Source: Xanthomonas cannabis pv. cannabis
GTDB taxonomy: Bacteria; Pseudomonadota; Gammaproteobacteria; Xanthomonadales; Xanthomonadaceae
Assembly (NCBI RefSeq): GCF_000802365.1
Contig: NZ_JSZE01000006.1
Coordinates: 1-64,000 of the forward strand
Direction: 5' to 3'
Length of the DNA stretch: 64,000 nt
The notes under the pieces are model-generated. The model had not been told where the DNA came from, ran no database searches, and worked only from the letters and a program-made list of their open reading frames with translations. This document shows positions 36,404 to 46,115 of the stretch, one piece after another; position 1 is the stretch's first letter, and the number at the start of each line of letters is the position of its first letter. Both the position numbers and the translations under genes were made by a program.

Positions 36404-36682
36404 ATGCGGCGCGTGGGGATTGCAATTGAGTGCTTCGACCGGTGGCATGCGCCCTGGACGTTTTGCGGTGCGGTTCGTGCCGATCCAACGCTTGGGGCGA
36501 ACGATCGTGCGTTGTTCGAACAGGTCTGGTCGACAGCGTGCGACGCAGGTCATTGGACGACGGCCCGCTCCTTGGACGCAGGCGTTGCCATGGCCGAACG
36601 CGCCCTGGCGCAGCAGTTTGCCTGGCTATCGCCGCTGGCCCGAAGGCACCTCGCCCGGGCTGCAGCGTACGAATGGCGCTAG
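36404..36682 (+). CDS. Small hypothetical protein (92 residues)
   Basis: I do not recognise a named family. The C-terminal half looks like real protein: LFEQVWSTACDAGHWTTARS followed by LDAGVAMAERALAQQFAWLS and RHLARAAAYEWR, two amphipathic helices. An AAGGAG sequence at 36388-36393 lies about ten bases before the ATG. It fills the gap between the hydrolase and the convergent metallopeptidase gene. A leftward frame covers the same bases but lacks a ribosome site. Confidence 0.45.
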   Translation: MRRVGIAIECFDRWHAPWTFCGAVRADPTLGANDRALFEQVWSTACDAGHWTTARSLDAGVAMAERALAQQFAWLSPLARRHLARAAAYEWR

Positions 36683-36805
36683 CGGGCTTGCCGCGCGCAA
36701 AGGCAGACCGCGCAGTGGCGTTGCATCGCTGTTGATTGGACTTAGCGCGACCGGATCGGCGCGAGCGCTGCGCACCTGGCAGACGGGCATCGCTGCGGCC
36801 TCGCA

Positions 36806-37591
36806 TCAGGCGACCTGCAACAACCGCCGCAGCTGCGCCTTGAGCTGGCGGCCATGTTCGTGAAAGTAGCTGCGTTCGTCGCGCCAGGTGGGGAAGCGCC
36901 GTTCCACTTCGGCCCAGAAGGCCGGCGAATGATTGGCCTGCAGCAGATGGCAGAGCTCGTGCACCAGCACGTATTCGAACGCAGACGGGCGGCCGAGCAC
37001 CAGTGCCAGGTCCAGTGCCATCGAGCCATCCGGAGCGAGCGAGCCCCACTGCGAGGACATCACCTTCAAACGCAGCCGTGCCGGTGCGCGCGGCAGGCCG
37101 GGTAGATAGGTGGGCAACCAGCGGCCGACATCGGCGCGGGCCTGCGCTTCGTAGAATTCCTTCAGTGTGCGGCGTAGACCGGCATCGCCCAGGCGGGTGG
37201 GCACATAGAACTGCGCACCTGCATCGGTGATGTCGATGCGTGCGTAGCGGCCGTCGTGCCAGCTCAACGGCAGCAGCGCCCCGCGCAAGGGCAGCAGCCC
37301 CGGCACCCCGCGCTCCAGCGCGGGAAAGGCATCGACCTGCTGGTAGCGCGACAGCTGCATACTCAGCCAATCCAGGTGGGCATGCAGGAAGCGCTCGCCG
37401 TACACCAGGCTTGCACGCAGCGGCAAGGTCAACCGCGCGCCGCGCTCGTCGACGCTGAGTTTGATGCGGCGCGCGCGCGGATCGCGGACGCGCAGCACGT
37501 CGATGTCGCGGCCGTCCAGTTGCACGCGCACGCAGTCGCGTTCGACAACCTGCGACGGCGGCGCAATCAGGCGGCGGACGGGTTTGAACAT
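36806..37591 (-). CDS. YgjP-like zinc metallopeptidase domain protein
   Basis: The 261-residue protein carries the M48-like YgjP/DUF45 domain. The zinc motif HELCH is at residues 211-215, followed by the helix LLQANHSPAFWAEVERRFP that supplies the third ligand. The upstream beta-rich part includes RRIKLSVDERGARLTLP and PLSWHDGRYARIDI. It is likely a soluble peptidase or a zinc-binding protein of unknown substrate. I use the ATG at 37591 rather than the GTG two codons upstream. Confidence 0.85.
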   Translation of the reverse strand: MFKPVRRLIAPPSQVVERDCVRVQLDGRDIDVLRVRDPRARRIKLSVDERGARLTLPLRASLVYGERFLHAHLDWLSMQLSRYQQVDAFPALERGVPGLLPLRGALLPLSWHDGRYARIDITDAGAQFYVPTRLGDAGLRRTLKEFYEAQARADVGRWLPTYLPGLPRAPARLRLKVMSSQWGSLAPDGSMALDLALVLGRPSAFEYVLVHELCHLLQANHSPAFWAEVERRFPTWRDERSYFHEHGRQLKAQLRRLLQVA

Positions 37592-37806
37592 GGGCACAGG
37601 ATAGCGCTGCGATGTATCAGGTGGTGAGACGGCGCATGTGATGCATTCGATGTTGGCGCGACTTAGAGCGACTCACCAAACGGCCACGCCCAACGACAGA
37701 TGGGCGCAGCCGAACGGGGTGGATCTGCCGCCTGGCTGCATGGCCCTGCCCTCCACCACTGCAGGACATAGTCTTCAAGAAGAGAAAGCAGCCGAGCAAC
37801 GCTCCG
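37592..37806. other. Spacer upstream of the metallopeptidase gene
   Basis: No gene is supported; the stretch leads into dispersed repeats and presumably carries the leftward promoter. Confidence 0.4.
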
Positions 37807-37911
37807 GTGCGATGTCCTCGCCGCTTGCGGGAGCGTTGGCGGCATGGATGCCGCCATCGAGCCCCCATGGACGGCTCTACGGCGTGTCCCGCGAGCGGTG
37901 ACGGCACCGCG
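37807..37911. repeat. Dispersed repeat with CCCCCATGGACGG centre, copy 1
   Basis: Contains GGCATGGATGCCGCCATCGA, CCCCCATGGACGG and ACGGCGTGTCCCGCGAGCGG. It is nearly repeated at 38247-38340. It is related to the centre of the ~260-bp element (GGATGCCGCCACCGAG, then CAGCGTGTCCCGCGATGG). Confidence 0.75.
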
Positions 37912-38015
37912 CCCTCGACCGGACTTGAAGATCGCCAAGCGATCGCGATACGCACGATGCAGCCGTCTCAACCTGATTGCTCAGTAGGGACAGATCAGGC
38001 GCAGAGCGGATGGTC

Positions 38016-38236
38016 TGCGCCTTTGCTGCAGGCCCTTGTCCGCCCACCATCGCGGGACACGCTGCAAGTACGTCCTTGTAAGCTCTGGCGCGGCATCCAT
38101 GCCGCTCAAGGTCCCGCGACGGTGGGCGGGCAAGGACCAGTGGAGATGGTCGGTGCGCATGGATATGAACCAGCGGCCAGCAAGCTGCGACGCGGTGTCT
38201 TTGCTTTTCAACAAAACCACCAGCCAACTGTCTGGC
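38016..38236. repeat. ~220-260-bp dispersed intergenic repeat, copy B (inverted relative to copy A)
   Basis: Read on the minus strand this follows the same order of blocks as 28780-29050. It has its own inverted ends CTTGTCCGCCCACCATCGCG (38035) and CGCGACGGTGGGCGGGCAAG (ending about 38133). No gene lies in this stretch. Confidence 0.8.
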
Positions 38237-38246
38237 GTGGTGTTCT

Positions 38247-38340
38247 CGCCGATTGCGGGACCGTTTGCGGCATGGATGCCGCCACCGAGCCCCCATGGAC
38301 GGGTTGACGGCGTGTCCCGCGAGCGGTGAGGGCACCACGC
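38247..38340. repeat. Dispersed repeat with CCCCCATGGACGG centre, copy 2
   Basis: Second copy of the 37807-37911 type in the same orientation. It differs at scattered positions (for example CCACCGAG in place of CCATCGAG). It lies close to the 3' end of rdgC. Confidence 0.75.
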
Positions 38341-38412
38341 ACTCGACTCACCGCGCTTTTGACGCACGCATCGACTCGCGCCTGCCAACGCCGCCACAAG
38401 TTCGAAACCTGG

Positions 38413-39318
38413 TTACTCCGCCTTGCTGAGCTTCAGCGCGGTTTCCAGCAACAGGAACAGTCGGCGGATTTCGGCGCTCATCAGCGCAAAGCGTGCGTCG
38501 AGTTCGGCGCGCGCGCCATCGTCTTCGCTGTGTTCGAGCTGATCCAGCGCGCCGTCGAGGAACTTGAGCTTGCGGATCACCAGGTCGTCGCCGAGCACGA
38601 AGGAGAGGTTGTCATCCAGCACCAGCGCCAGCTTGGTGACCTGCTTGCCGGCTTCCAGGTGCTTGTCGATCTCGTCGCCGCGCAGTTCCTGGTGCTGGCA
38701 CTTGACCACCGCGCCGCCTTCGATCGGATCCTTCATTTCGCATTCTTCGCCCAGGCTCAGGCCTTCGGGCAAAGGCTCGCCGGCGATCCAGCCGGTAAGG
38801 ATGGCGCGCGGGGCGACTTCGGCATTGAGCGGCAGCGCCGGGAAGCTGCCGAGCGCGCCGCGGATCTCGCTCATCACGTTCTCGCCGCTCTTGCGGCTGG
38901 AGGTGTTGACTGCGATGTAACCGTGCTGCAGATCTAGGATGGCGTCGGTGCGCGAGCTCTTGACGAAGGCGCGCGGCAGCAGCTCATGGATCAGGTCGTC
39001 CTTGAGGCGCTTGCGGGCCTTGCCGCCGGGGCGACGGCCTTCCTTTTCCTCGATCTCGGCGACCTTGCGCTCGAGCAGATCGTTGACCACCGCGCCGGGC
39101 AGGATCTTGTCCTCGCCACCGACGGTGAGCCACAGGAAGTCTTCCAGGCGGTGCGAAAGCACTTCCTGCTCATCGCGGCCGAACGGCGAAATGAAACCGC
39201 GCGAGTTCATTTCCAGCGGGCCGACCGGCTTGAGCTGCACTGGCGGCAGCAGCGTTTCGATTTCGGAAAAATCCAGCGTGGTCGGGAAACGGAACAAAGT
39301 GAGATTGCGAAAGAACAT
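38413..39318 (-). CDS. rdgC: Recombination-associated protein RdgC
   Basis: The 301-residue protein (E. coli 303) forms a DNA-encircling dimeric ring and limits RecA activity; it associates with the nucleoid. Conserved segments include MFFRNLTLFRFP at the start, FISPFGRDEQEVLSHRLEDF, the LPGAVVNDLLERKVAEIEE stretch and KLALVLDDNLSFVLGDDLVI. The ATG at 39318 is the usual start; three more in-frame starts upstream add a short non-conserved leader. Confidence 0.95.
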   Translation of the reverse strand: MFFRNLTLFRFPTTLDFSEIETLLPPVQLKPVGPLEMNSRGFISPFGRDEQEVLSHRLEDFLWLTVGGEDKILPGAVVNDLLERKVAEIEEKEGRRPGGKARKRLKDDLIHELLPRAFVKSSRTDAILDLQHGYIAVNTSSRKSGENVMSEIRGALGSFPALPLNAEVAPRAILTGWIAGEPLPEGLSLGEECEMKDPIEGGAVVKCQHQELRGDEIDKHLEAGKQVTKLALVLDDNLSFVLGDDLVIRKLKFLDGALDQLEHSEDDGARAELDARFALMSAEIRRLFLLLETALKLSKAE

Positions 39319-39378
39319 GCGTAAGACCGAAGAAGACAAACGTGGAGGTGGAAGACCGACGGCGACCGGGCGGGCGCG

Positions 39379-40296
39379 TCAGTCGCTGTTATGTGGGCCG
39401 TCGCCGGCGGCCAGCCAAGCGCCGCTGGCGTCGGGCACGGCCGCGGCGGCCCCGGGCGCGCGGCCCAGGCGCAGGAAATCGAACAGGCGATGGTCGGCCA
39501 GTTGCTCGGGGCGCACATCGCCCAGCGCGCGCGCGATCTGATCGACCCGCCCGGGTTGCTCGCGATCCCATTGCTGCAACATGCGGCCGACCTGCTGGCG
39601 CTGCAGGTTTTCCTGGCTGCCGCACAGGTTGCAGGGAATGATCGGAAACTGCCGCGCCTGCGCGTAGTCGGCGATGTCGGCCTCGCGCACATAGGCCAAC
39701 GGGCGGATCACCACATGCGCGCCGTCGTCGCTGCGTAACTTGGGCGCCATCGCCGCCAGGCGTGCGTGGTGGAACAGGTTCATGAAAAACGTGGCCACGA
39801 TGTCGTCGCGGTGATGGCCGAGCGCAATCTTGGTCACGCCATGTGCCTGCGCGTAGGCATACAGCGCGCCACGGCGCAGCCGCGAGCACAGCGAACACAT
39901 GGTCTTGCCGGCCGGAATCACCCGGCTGACCACCGAGTAGGTGTCCTGCTCGACGATGTCGAACGGCACCCCCAGCGCGCGCAGATAGGTGGGCAGCACG
40001 TGGGCGGGGAAATCCGGCTGCTTCTGGTCCAGGTTGACTGCCACCAGCGTGAACGGCACCGGCGCCTTGCGCTGCAGGTGCAGCAGCATGTCCAGCAGGG
40101 TGTAGCTGTCCTTGCCGCCGGACAGGCACACCATGACCCTGTCGCCGGCTTCGATCATGCCGAAGTCGGCAATCGCCTGGCCCACCTGGCGTTGCAGGCG
40201 CTTGCCCAGGCGCAGCTGTTCGGGCATCGGCCGCTGGCGCGGGTTGCGCGGCGCGGGGTCGGCCAGGGGTTGCGGCAGCGGCAGGACAGCGGTCAT
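39379..40296 (-). CDS. ttcA: tRNA 2-thiocytidine(32) synthetase TtcA
   Basis: The 305-residue enzyme adds sulfur to cytidine 32 of certain tRNAs. The PP-loop SGGKDS is in [18 protein letters not shown]. Two CxxC motifs that hold the iron-sulfur cluster are visible ([11 protein letters not shown] and [14 protein letters not shown]). It uses ATP and is cytoplasmic. The ATG at 40296 is chosen; a much longer frame upstream comes from intergenic repeats and is not coding. Confidence 0.95.
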   Translation of the reverse strand: MTAVLPLPQPLADPAPRNPRQRPMPEQLRLGKRLQRQVGQAIADFGMIEAGDRVMVCLSGGKDSYTLLDMLLHLQRKAPVPFTLVAVNLDQKQPDFPAHVLPTYLRALGVPFDIVEQDTYSVVSRVIPAGKTMCSLCSRLRRGALYAYAQAHGVTKIALGHHRDDIVATFFMNLFHHARLAAMAPKLRSDDGAHVVIRPLAYVREADIADYAQARQFPIIPCNLCGSQENLQRQQVGRMLQQWDREQPGRVDQIARALGDVRPEQLADHRLFDFLRLGRAPGAAAAVPDASGAWLAAGDGPHNSD

Positions 40297-40357
40297 AAGC
40301 CGGCCATTGTAGCTGCCGGGGGGATGGGGATTGGGTCGTGAGGCCAGGGGTGGCTGC

Positions 40358-40406
40358 CCCCATCCGCCCTTCGGGCACCTTCCCCCGTAAACGGGGGAAG
40401 GGAGCA
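40358..40406. repeat. Intergenic palindromic repeat core
   Basis: CCCCCATCCGCCCTTCGGGC followed by ACCTTCCCCCGTAAACGGGG is the inverted form of the core found at 1-47 and in the 132-bp array. Confidence 0.75.
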
Positions 40407-40442
40407 AGCCCTTGTTTGTGGCGAGCGCCTCCCACCCAGCGC

Positions 40443-40771
40443 TCTCCTGCCGGCCCTCTCCCAGCAGCTCCCTACACCCCGGCGGCTCCCTCACCCCGGC
40501 GCATCCCTCACCCCGGCGCCTCCCTCTCGTGGCCATTCCCTCTCGTGGCCATTCCCTCTCGTGGCAGCTCCCTCTCCTGGCAACTCCCTCTCGTGGCAAC
40601 TCCCTCGCCCCCCGGCAGCTCCCTCTCCTGGTGATCCCTCGCCCGGCGGTTCCTTCTCCTGGCGATTCCCTTTCGTGGCAGCTTCCTCTCCCCCCCAGCA
40701 GCTCCCTCGCCCGGCAGTTCCCTCTCCCGCATGCGGGAGAGGGTGCCCGAAGGGCGGGTGAGGGCCGTACG
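40443..40771. repeat. Minisatellite of ~16-bp units ending in a palindromic core
   Basis: Roughly 15-18 degenerate copies of a TCCCTCTCGTGGC-type unit, spaced 15-19 bases, fill about 40443-40730. The array ends in CCTCTCCCGCATGCGGGAGA and the adjacent GGGTGCCCGAAGGGCGGGTG core. The units resemble one arm of that hairpin. Open frames through it are repeat artefacts. Confidence 0.85.
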
Positions 40772-40951
40772 CCCCCCGACCCGCCCACTACCGGCCATCA
40801 CCACACGCAGCCGCCACGCCACACTGCGTATCTCGCAGCGCAGCAAGCCTTTCGGCGCCGGTCTGGGTAAAGTCGGGCAGACCGCTTCACTCGGAATCGG
40901 CATGGAATCTCCAGCTTCGCTCCATCGCGCGGCTTTTTTCGGTCGCAGTTG
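40772..40951. other. Spacer upstream of the xylA operator
   Basis: No gene is supported in this stretch between the minisatellite and the XylR operator. Confidence 0.4.
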
Positions 40952-40965
40952 TGGTAGCGCTAACA
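40952..40965 (+). promoter_or_regulatory. XylR operator (xyl-box) TGGTAGCGCTAACA
   Basis: The 14-bp sequence is the xyl-box recognised by the LacI-type repressor XylR in Xanthomonas campestris. It sits 166 bases before the xylA start codon. A LacI-family gene of the right kind lies just beyond xylA. Repression in the absence of xylose or xylo-oligosaccharides is expected. Confidence 0.88.
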
Positions 40966-41131
40966 TTTTGCGTGGTGTGGGTCAGATCTTGCGCGCGCAG
41001 TCCCCGTTGGTGCCGACCGCGCGCGCTGTTGGCGCAGCGGCAGTGCACATGGGCGACCCCCGCGCTGCGCGACTGGCCACTCGTTTGCAACACCCTTGCC
41101 TTCCCTCGCCTCCTTGCAGGAGTTCCACCCC

Positions 41132-42469
41132 ATGAGCAACACCGTCTACATCGGCGCCAAAGAGTATTTCCCCGGCATCGGCAAGATCGGCTTCGAAGGC
41201 CGCGACTCCGACAACCCGCTCGCGTTCAAGGTTTACGACGCCAACAAGAAGATCGGCGCCAAGACCATGGCCGAGCACCTGCGCTTTGCCGTGGCCTACT
41301 GGCACAGCTTCTGCGGCAACGGCGCCGATCCGTTCGGCCCGGGCACGCGTGCGTATCCGTGGGATATCGGCAACAGCGCGCTCGATCGTGCCGAGGCCAA
41401 GGCCGATGCCGCGTTCGAATTCTTCACCAAGCTCGGCGTGCCGTATTACTGCTTTCACGATATCGACCTGTCGCCGGATGCCGACGACATCGGCGAGTAC
41501 GAAAGCAACCTCAAGCACATGGTGGGCATCGCCAAGCAGCGCCAGGCCGACACCGGCATCAAGCTGCTCTGGGGCACCGCCAACCTGTTCTCGCACCCGC
41601 GCTACATGAATGGTGCATCGACCAACCCGGACTTCAATGTGGTGGCGCGTGCCGCGGTGCAGGTCAAGGCGGCGATCGATGCCACGGTGGAACTGGGCGG
41701 TGAAAACTACGTGTTCTGGGGCGGCCGCGAAGGCTATGCCTGCCTGCACAACACGCAGATGAAGCGCGAGCAGGACAACATGGCGCGCTTCCTCACCCTG
41801 GCACGCGACTACGGCCGCGCGATCGGCTTCAAAGGCAACTTCCTGATCGAGCCCAAGCCCATGGAGCCGATGAAGCACCAATACGACTTCGACAGCGCCA
41901 CGGTGATCGGCTTCCTGCGTCAGCATGGCCTGGACCAGGATTTCAAGCTCAATATCGAGGCCAACCACGCCACCCTGTCCGGTCACAGCTTCGAGCACGA
42001 TCTGCAGGTTGCCAGTGATGCCGGCCTGCTCGGCAGCATCGATGCCAACCGCGGCAACCCGCAGAATGGCTGGGATACCGACCAGTTCCCGACCGACCTG
42101 TACGACACCGTCGGCGCGATGCTGGTGGTGCTGCGCCAGGGCGGGCTGGCACCGGGTGGCCTGAATTTCGACGCCAAGGTGCGCCGCGAGTCGTCCGACC
42201 CGCAGGACCTGTTCCTGGCGCACATCGGTGGCATGGACGCGTTCGCACGCGGGCTGGAAGTGGCCAATGCGCTGCTGACGTCTTCGCCGCTGGAGACCTG
42301 GCGCGCCGAGCGTTACGCCAGCTTCGACAGCGGCGCCGGTGCCGACTTTGCCAACGGCACCAGCACGCTGGCGGATCTGGCCAAGTACGCCGCCGGTAAT
42401 GCGCCCAAGCAACTCAGCGGCCGTCAGGAAGCCTACGAAAACCTGATCAATCAGTATCTGATCCGGTGA
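41132..42469 (+). CDS. xylA: Xylose isomerase
   Basis: The 445-residue enzyme interconverts D-xylose and D-xylulose in the cytoplasm, with two divalent metal ions. Clear markers are [18 protein letters not shown] and [20 protein letters not shown], plus the metal-ligand region with [18 protein letters not shown]. The length is that of the long (group II) isomerases. A GCAGGAG ribosome site precedes the ATG at 41132. A xyl-box lies upstream. It supplies the pentose entry step for the xylan-degrading genes that follow. Confidence 0.96.
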   Translation: MSNTVYIGAKEYFPGIGKIGFEGRDSDNPLAFKVYDANKKIGAKTMAEHLRFAVAYWHSFCGNGADPFGPGTRAYPWDIGNSALDRAEAKADAAFEFFTKLGVPYYCFHDIDLSPDADDIGEYESNLKHMVGIAKQRQADTGIKLLWGTANLFSHPRYMNGASTNPDFNVVARAAVQVKAAIDATVELGGENYVFWGGREGYACLHNTQMKREQDNMARFLTLARDYGRAIGFKGNFLIEPKPMEPMKHQYDFDSATVIGFLRQHGLDQDFKLNIEANHATLSGHSFEHDLQVASDAGLLGSIDANRGNPQNGWDTDQFPTDLYDTVGAMLVVLRQGGLAPGGLNFDAKVRRESSDPQDLFLAHIGGMDAFARGLEVANALLTSSPLETWRAERYASFDSGAGADFANGTSTLADLAKYAAGNAPKQLSGRQEAYENLINQYLIR

Positions 42470-42684
42470 ACGTTGCCACGCGCGCGGCGTGGGACGCGGC
42501 GTGGATGGGACACCCCGCCTGCATTGCCCTGGCGGCAATGCAGGCGATGCAGCCACGCATCCAGATCGACGCCAGCGTGGCGCGTACTACGCAGGGGACA
42601 TCACGCCGGCCACCGCAGGGACGCACAGGACATGCACAACCCGTCGGCGACTGCGCCCGTACTGCGGCCGCGCCGTCGCTCCTC

Positions 42685-43752
42685 TTACTCGGCCGGATCG
42701 AAGGGTGTCGGTGCGGCCACCGAATCCCGCTTGACCAGCAGGTGCGCGACCACATGATCGACCATCTTCGCCGTGCGCTCCTTGGCACGTATCGTCTTCA
42801 ACAGGATGTCCAGCGCGGCATCGGCCATGGCGGCGATGGGTTGCTGCACGGTGGTGAGTTCGGGCCATACCGCCGTGGCGGCAGAGGTGTCGTCGAAGCC
42901 CACTACCGACAGGTCGCGCGGCACCTCCAGCCCACGGCGGTGCGCGACCGAGATGGCCGCGGCTGCCATGTCGTCGTTGCTGGCGAAGATGGCACTGGGG
43001 CGGCGTTTGCGTGCCAGCAGTTTTTCGGCGGCGACCAGGCCGGATTTGTAGGTGTAGTCGCCCGGTTGCACCAGATGTCGATCCAGGCGCAAACCGGCAT
43101 CGGACAACGCGGCCTGAAACCCTTCGAAGCGTCGCGTGCTGGCCGACAGATTCGGATGCCCGGCGATATAGCCGATGCGCGTATGCCCCTGTGCGATGAG
43201 ATGCTCGGTGATCTCCTTGGCGGCGGCGAATTCATCGATCCGCACGCAGGCCACATCGGGGCTGAAGTGGTTGGAGGCGATCGCCACCACCGGCACCTTG
43301 GCGCGCACCAGCTCCAGCACTGCGGCCCTGGACTCGCACAGCGGCGGCGGCAGGATCACGCCGGCCACGCCCTTGGCAAGCTTGCGTGCTGCACGGCGCT
43401 CGGCATCGGCATCCAGGTCGTCCCAGCAGTCGATCACCAGCTGGATCGAGGTCCGCGAGGCCACGCGCAACACACCCAGCAACAGCTCGCGCAAATACGC
43501 GCCGCTGGGATCGCTGTAGATCAACGCGATACGGGTGCTCTGTGCAGCGGCCAGCGCACTGGCAGCGAGATTGGGCGTGTAACCGAGCTTGTCGACCGCG
43601 CGCATCACCCGCTCGCGGGTGGCATCGCGGACACTGCCGTTGTTGTTGACCACACGCGAGACCGTCATCGGCGACACCTTCGCCAGCGCCGCCACCTCGT
43701 CGATGGTGGTCGCGCGACTGGTGCGGCGGACCGACTTCCTGATCTTCTCCAA
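42685..43752 (-). CDS. xylR: LacI-family repressor of xylan/xylose genes
   Basis: The 355-residue regulator has a LacI helix-turn-helix near its N-terminus ([20 protein letters not shown]) and a periplasmic-binding-type sensor domain ([20 protein letters not shown] onward). It should bind the xyl-box upstream of xylA and lose affinity when xylose or a derivative is present. No ATG or GTG starts the frame close to the HTH. I use the TTG at 43752, with AGAGG about eight bases upstream. The gene sits between xylA and the divergent alpha-glucuronidase gene. Confidence 0.88.
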   Translation of the reverse strand: MEKIRKSVRRTSRATTIDEVAALAKVSPMTVSRVVNNNGSVRDATRERVMRAVDKLGYTPNLAASALAAAQSTRIALIYSDPSGAYLRELLLGVLRVASRTSIQLVIDCWDDLDADAERRAARKLAKGVAGVILPPPLCESRAAVLELVRAKVPVVAIASNHFSPDVACVRIDEFAAAKEITEHLIAQGHTRIGYIAGHPNLSASTRRFEGFQAALSDAGLRLDRHLVQPGDYTYKSGLVAAEKLLARKRRPSAIFASNDDMAAAAISVAHRRGLEVPRDLSVVGFDDTSAATAVWPELTTVQQPIAAMADAALDILLKTIRAKERTAKMVDHVVAHLLVKRDSVAAPTPFDPAE

Positions 43753-43913
43753 GCGTGGCCTCTTCAGGTGACTGCGACAGCGGGCGGATGCTCGCGTGCT
43801 GCTGCCGGTACACGCGCGGCAGCCCGACATGGCGCGATGCAAGCCATGGTACCGGGAAGCAGACAGAGCGGCGAGATGCACCCACGCGCCCGCAGCCTGC
43901 AGGAGCGCGCCGC

Positions 43914-46115
43914 ATGAGCGCATGCCGGATGGGCCGCACGCGCGCGCGCGGGCATGCGCTGGCGCTGCTGTGGCTGGTACTGCTGGGTGCCGTGTTGGTA
44001 CCGGTCGCCCCCGTGCATGCCGAAGATGGCTACGAGCTATGGTTGCGCTACCACACCCTGGGCAATGCCGCGCAGCTGCGCCAGCACGCAAGCGCCCTGG
44101 TGGTGGCCGGTGATTCGCCTACGCTGCGGGCCGCGCGGGAAGAACTGCAACGCGGTGTACAGGGGCTACTGGGCACCGCGCTGCCCACCACCGCGACCGT
44201 CACCGCCGATGGCAGCATCCTGCTGGGCGCCGCGACGGCCCCGCAGCTGGCGGCATTGAAGCTGAAAACCGATGGCCTGGGCCGCGAGGGCTATCTGATC
44301 CGCACGGTCAGCGTCGATGGGCGTCGCACCACGGCCATCGTGGGCGGCAGCGATGTCGGCGCGTTATATGGCGCGTTTCGCTTCCTGCGCCTGCTGCAGA
44401 CCGGCCAACCGCTCACTGCGCTGGATGTGCGCGAGGCGCCGCGCCTGCAGCTGCGCATGCTCAATCATTGGGACAATCTCGATGGCGTGGTGGAGCGTGG
44501 CTATGCCGGCGCCTCGTTGTGGAACTGGCAAACCTTGCCCGGCTATCTGGACCCGCGTTACACCGACTATGCGCGCGCCAATGCCTCGTTGGGCATCAAT
44601 GGAACCGTGCTCAACAATGTCAACGCCAAGGCGTGGAGTCTCACGCTGCAGTACCTGGACAAGGCCGCGGCACTGGCGCAGGTGTTTCGTCCCTATGGCA
44701 TTCGGGTGTTTCTCAGTGCGCGCTTCAGTGCGCCGATCGAGATCGGTGGTCTGAAAACTGCCGACCCACTGGACCCGCAAGTGCAGCGCTGGTGGCGCAA
44801 CAAGGCCGATGAAATCTATGCGCGCATCCCGGATTTTGGCGGGTTTCTGGTCAAGGCTAATTCCGAAGGCCAGCCCGGCCCGCAGGATTACGGACGCAGC
44901 CATGCCGATGGCGCAAATCTGCTGGCCGATGCGCTGGCGCCGCATGGCGGGGTGGTGATGTGGCGGGCCTTCGTCTATTCGCATGAGCAGCCGGACGACC
45001 GCGCCAAACAGGCGTACAGCGAATTCGTGCCGCTGGATGGCGCCTTCCGCGACAACGTGATCGTGCAGGTGAAAAACGGCGCCATCGACTTCCAGCCGCG
45101 CGAGCCGTTTCACCCGTTGTTCGGTGCGATGCGCAAGACACCATTGATGCCGGAGTTTCAGATCACCAAGGAATACCTTGGCTTTTCCACGCATCTGGCC
45201 TATCTGGGCCCGCTATTTTCCGAGACCTTGCAAGCCGACACCTATGCGCGCGGCAAGGGCTCGACCGTTGCAAAGACCGTGGATGGCAGCTTGTTCGCCG
45301 ATGGCAAACGCACGCGGCTGACCGGCATTGCTGGCGTGGCCAATATCGGTGCCGACCGCAATTGGAGCGGCTCGATCTTCGATCAGGCCAACTGGTACGC
45401 ATACGGGCGGTTGGCGTGGGACCCGCAGCTGTCGCCGCAGGCCATTGCGCAGGAATGGGCGCGCATGACGTTTTCCAACGATCCGGCCGTGGTCAAACCG
45501 GTGGTCGGCATGATGCTGCGCTCGCGCGAGGCGGTGGTGGACTACATGACCCCGCTCGGGCTGCATCACCTGATGGGGCGCGGCCACCATTACGGCCCGG
45601 CACCGTGGGATGCCGGCAGCGAGCGTCCGGATTGGGACCCGGTGTATTACCACCGCGCCGACCGCAACGGGATCGGCTTCGATCGCAGCGCCAGCGGCAG
45701 CAATGCCATTGCGCAATATGCGCCGCCAGTCGCACGCGTGTTCGGCGATGTGCAGCGCGTGCCCGAGGCCTTGCTGCTGTGGTTCCATCATGTGCCGTGG
45801 GATCACCGCATGGCCTCCGGCAGGCCGCTGTGGGACGAGCTGGTCTGGCGTTACGACCATGGCGTGAGTGAGGTGGCTGCGATGCGCACGACCTGGCAAG
45901 GCCTCGCCGGCAAGATCGATGCACAGCGCTACCAGCAGGTCGCCGACTTCTTGGCGATCCAGCAGGGTGAGGCGCAGTGGTGGCGCGATGCGAGCATCGC
46001 CTATTTCCAGAGCGTGTCCGGCCGCCCGCTGCCTGCTGGGGTGGCGCCGCCAGCGCACCCGTTGGCGTATTACCAGGCACTGACATTTCCGTACGCACCG
46101 GGGAATCCGAAGTGA
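43914..46115 (+). CDS. aguA: Alpha-glucuronidase, GH67
   Basis: The 733-residue enzyme removes (4-O-methyl)-glucuronic acid from the ends of xylo-oligosaccharides. The probable general acid is Glu318 in [11 protein letters not shown]. Asp392 (GAIDFQPRE) and Glu420 (ITKEYLG) match the catalytic pair by their spacing to Glu318 in the family. An N-terminal hydrophobic segment ([20 protein letters not shown]) ending near HAEDGYE suggests export to the periplasm. A GCAGGAG site precedes the ATG at 43914. First gene of the rightward xylan run; its stop overlaps the next start as GTGA. Confidence 0.94.
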   Translation: MSACRMGRTRARGHALALLWLVLLGAVLVPVAPVHAEDGYELWLRYHTLGNAAQLRQHASALVVAGDSPTLRAAREELQRGVQGLLGTALPTTATVTADGSILLGAATAPQLAALKLKTDGLGREGYLIRTVSVDGRRTTAIVGGSDVGALYGAFRFLRLLQTGQPLTALDVREAPRLQLRMLNHWDNLDGVVERGYAGASLWNWQTLPGYLDPRYTDYARANASLGINGTVLNNVNAKAWSLTLQYLDKAAALAQVFRPYGIRVFLSARFSAPIEIGGLKTADPLDPQVQRWWRNKADEIYARIPDFGGFLVKANSEGQPGPQDYGRSHADGANLLADALAPHGGVVMWRAFVYSHEQPDDRAKQAYSEFVPLDGAFRDNVIVQVKNGAIDFQPREPFHPLFGAMRKTPLMPEFQITKEYLGFSTHLAYLGPLFSETLQADTYARGKGSTVAKTVDGSLFADGKRTRLTGIAGVANIGADRNWSGSIFDQANWYAYGRLAWDPQLSPQAIAQEWARMTFSNDPAVVKPVVGMMLRSREAVVDYMTPLGLHHLMGRGHHYGPAPWDAGSERPDWDPVYYHRADRNGIGFDRSASGSNAIAQYAPPVARVFGDVQRVPEALLLWFHHVPWDHRMASGRPLWDELVWRYDHGVSEVAAMRTTWQGLAGKIDAQRYQQVADFLAIQQGEAQWWRDASIAYFQSVSGRPLPAGVAPPAHPLAYYQALTFPYAPGNPK

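Noticed and set aside
40386-40966. Coding frames through the minisatellite, including an N-terminal extension of ttcA
   Set aside because: The amino acids repeat with the DNA unit and the conserved TtcA protein begins at 40296.
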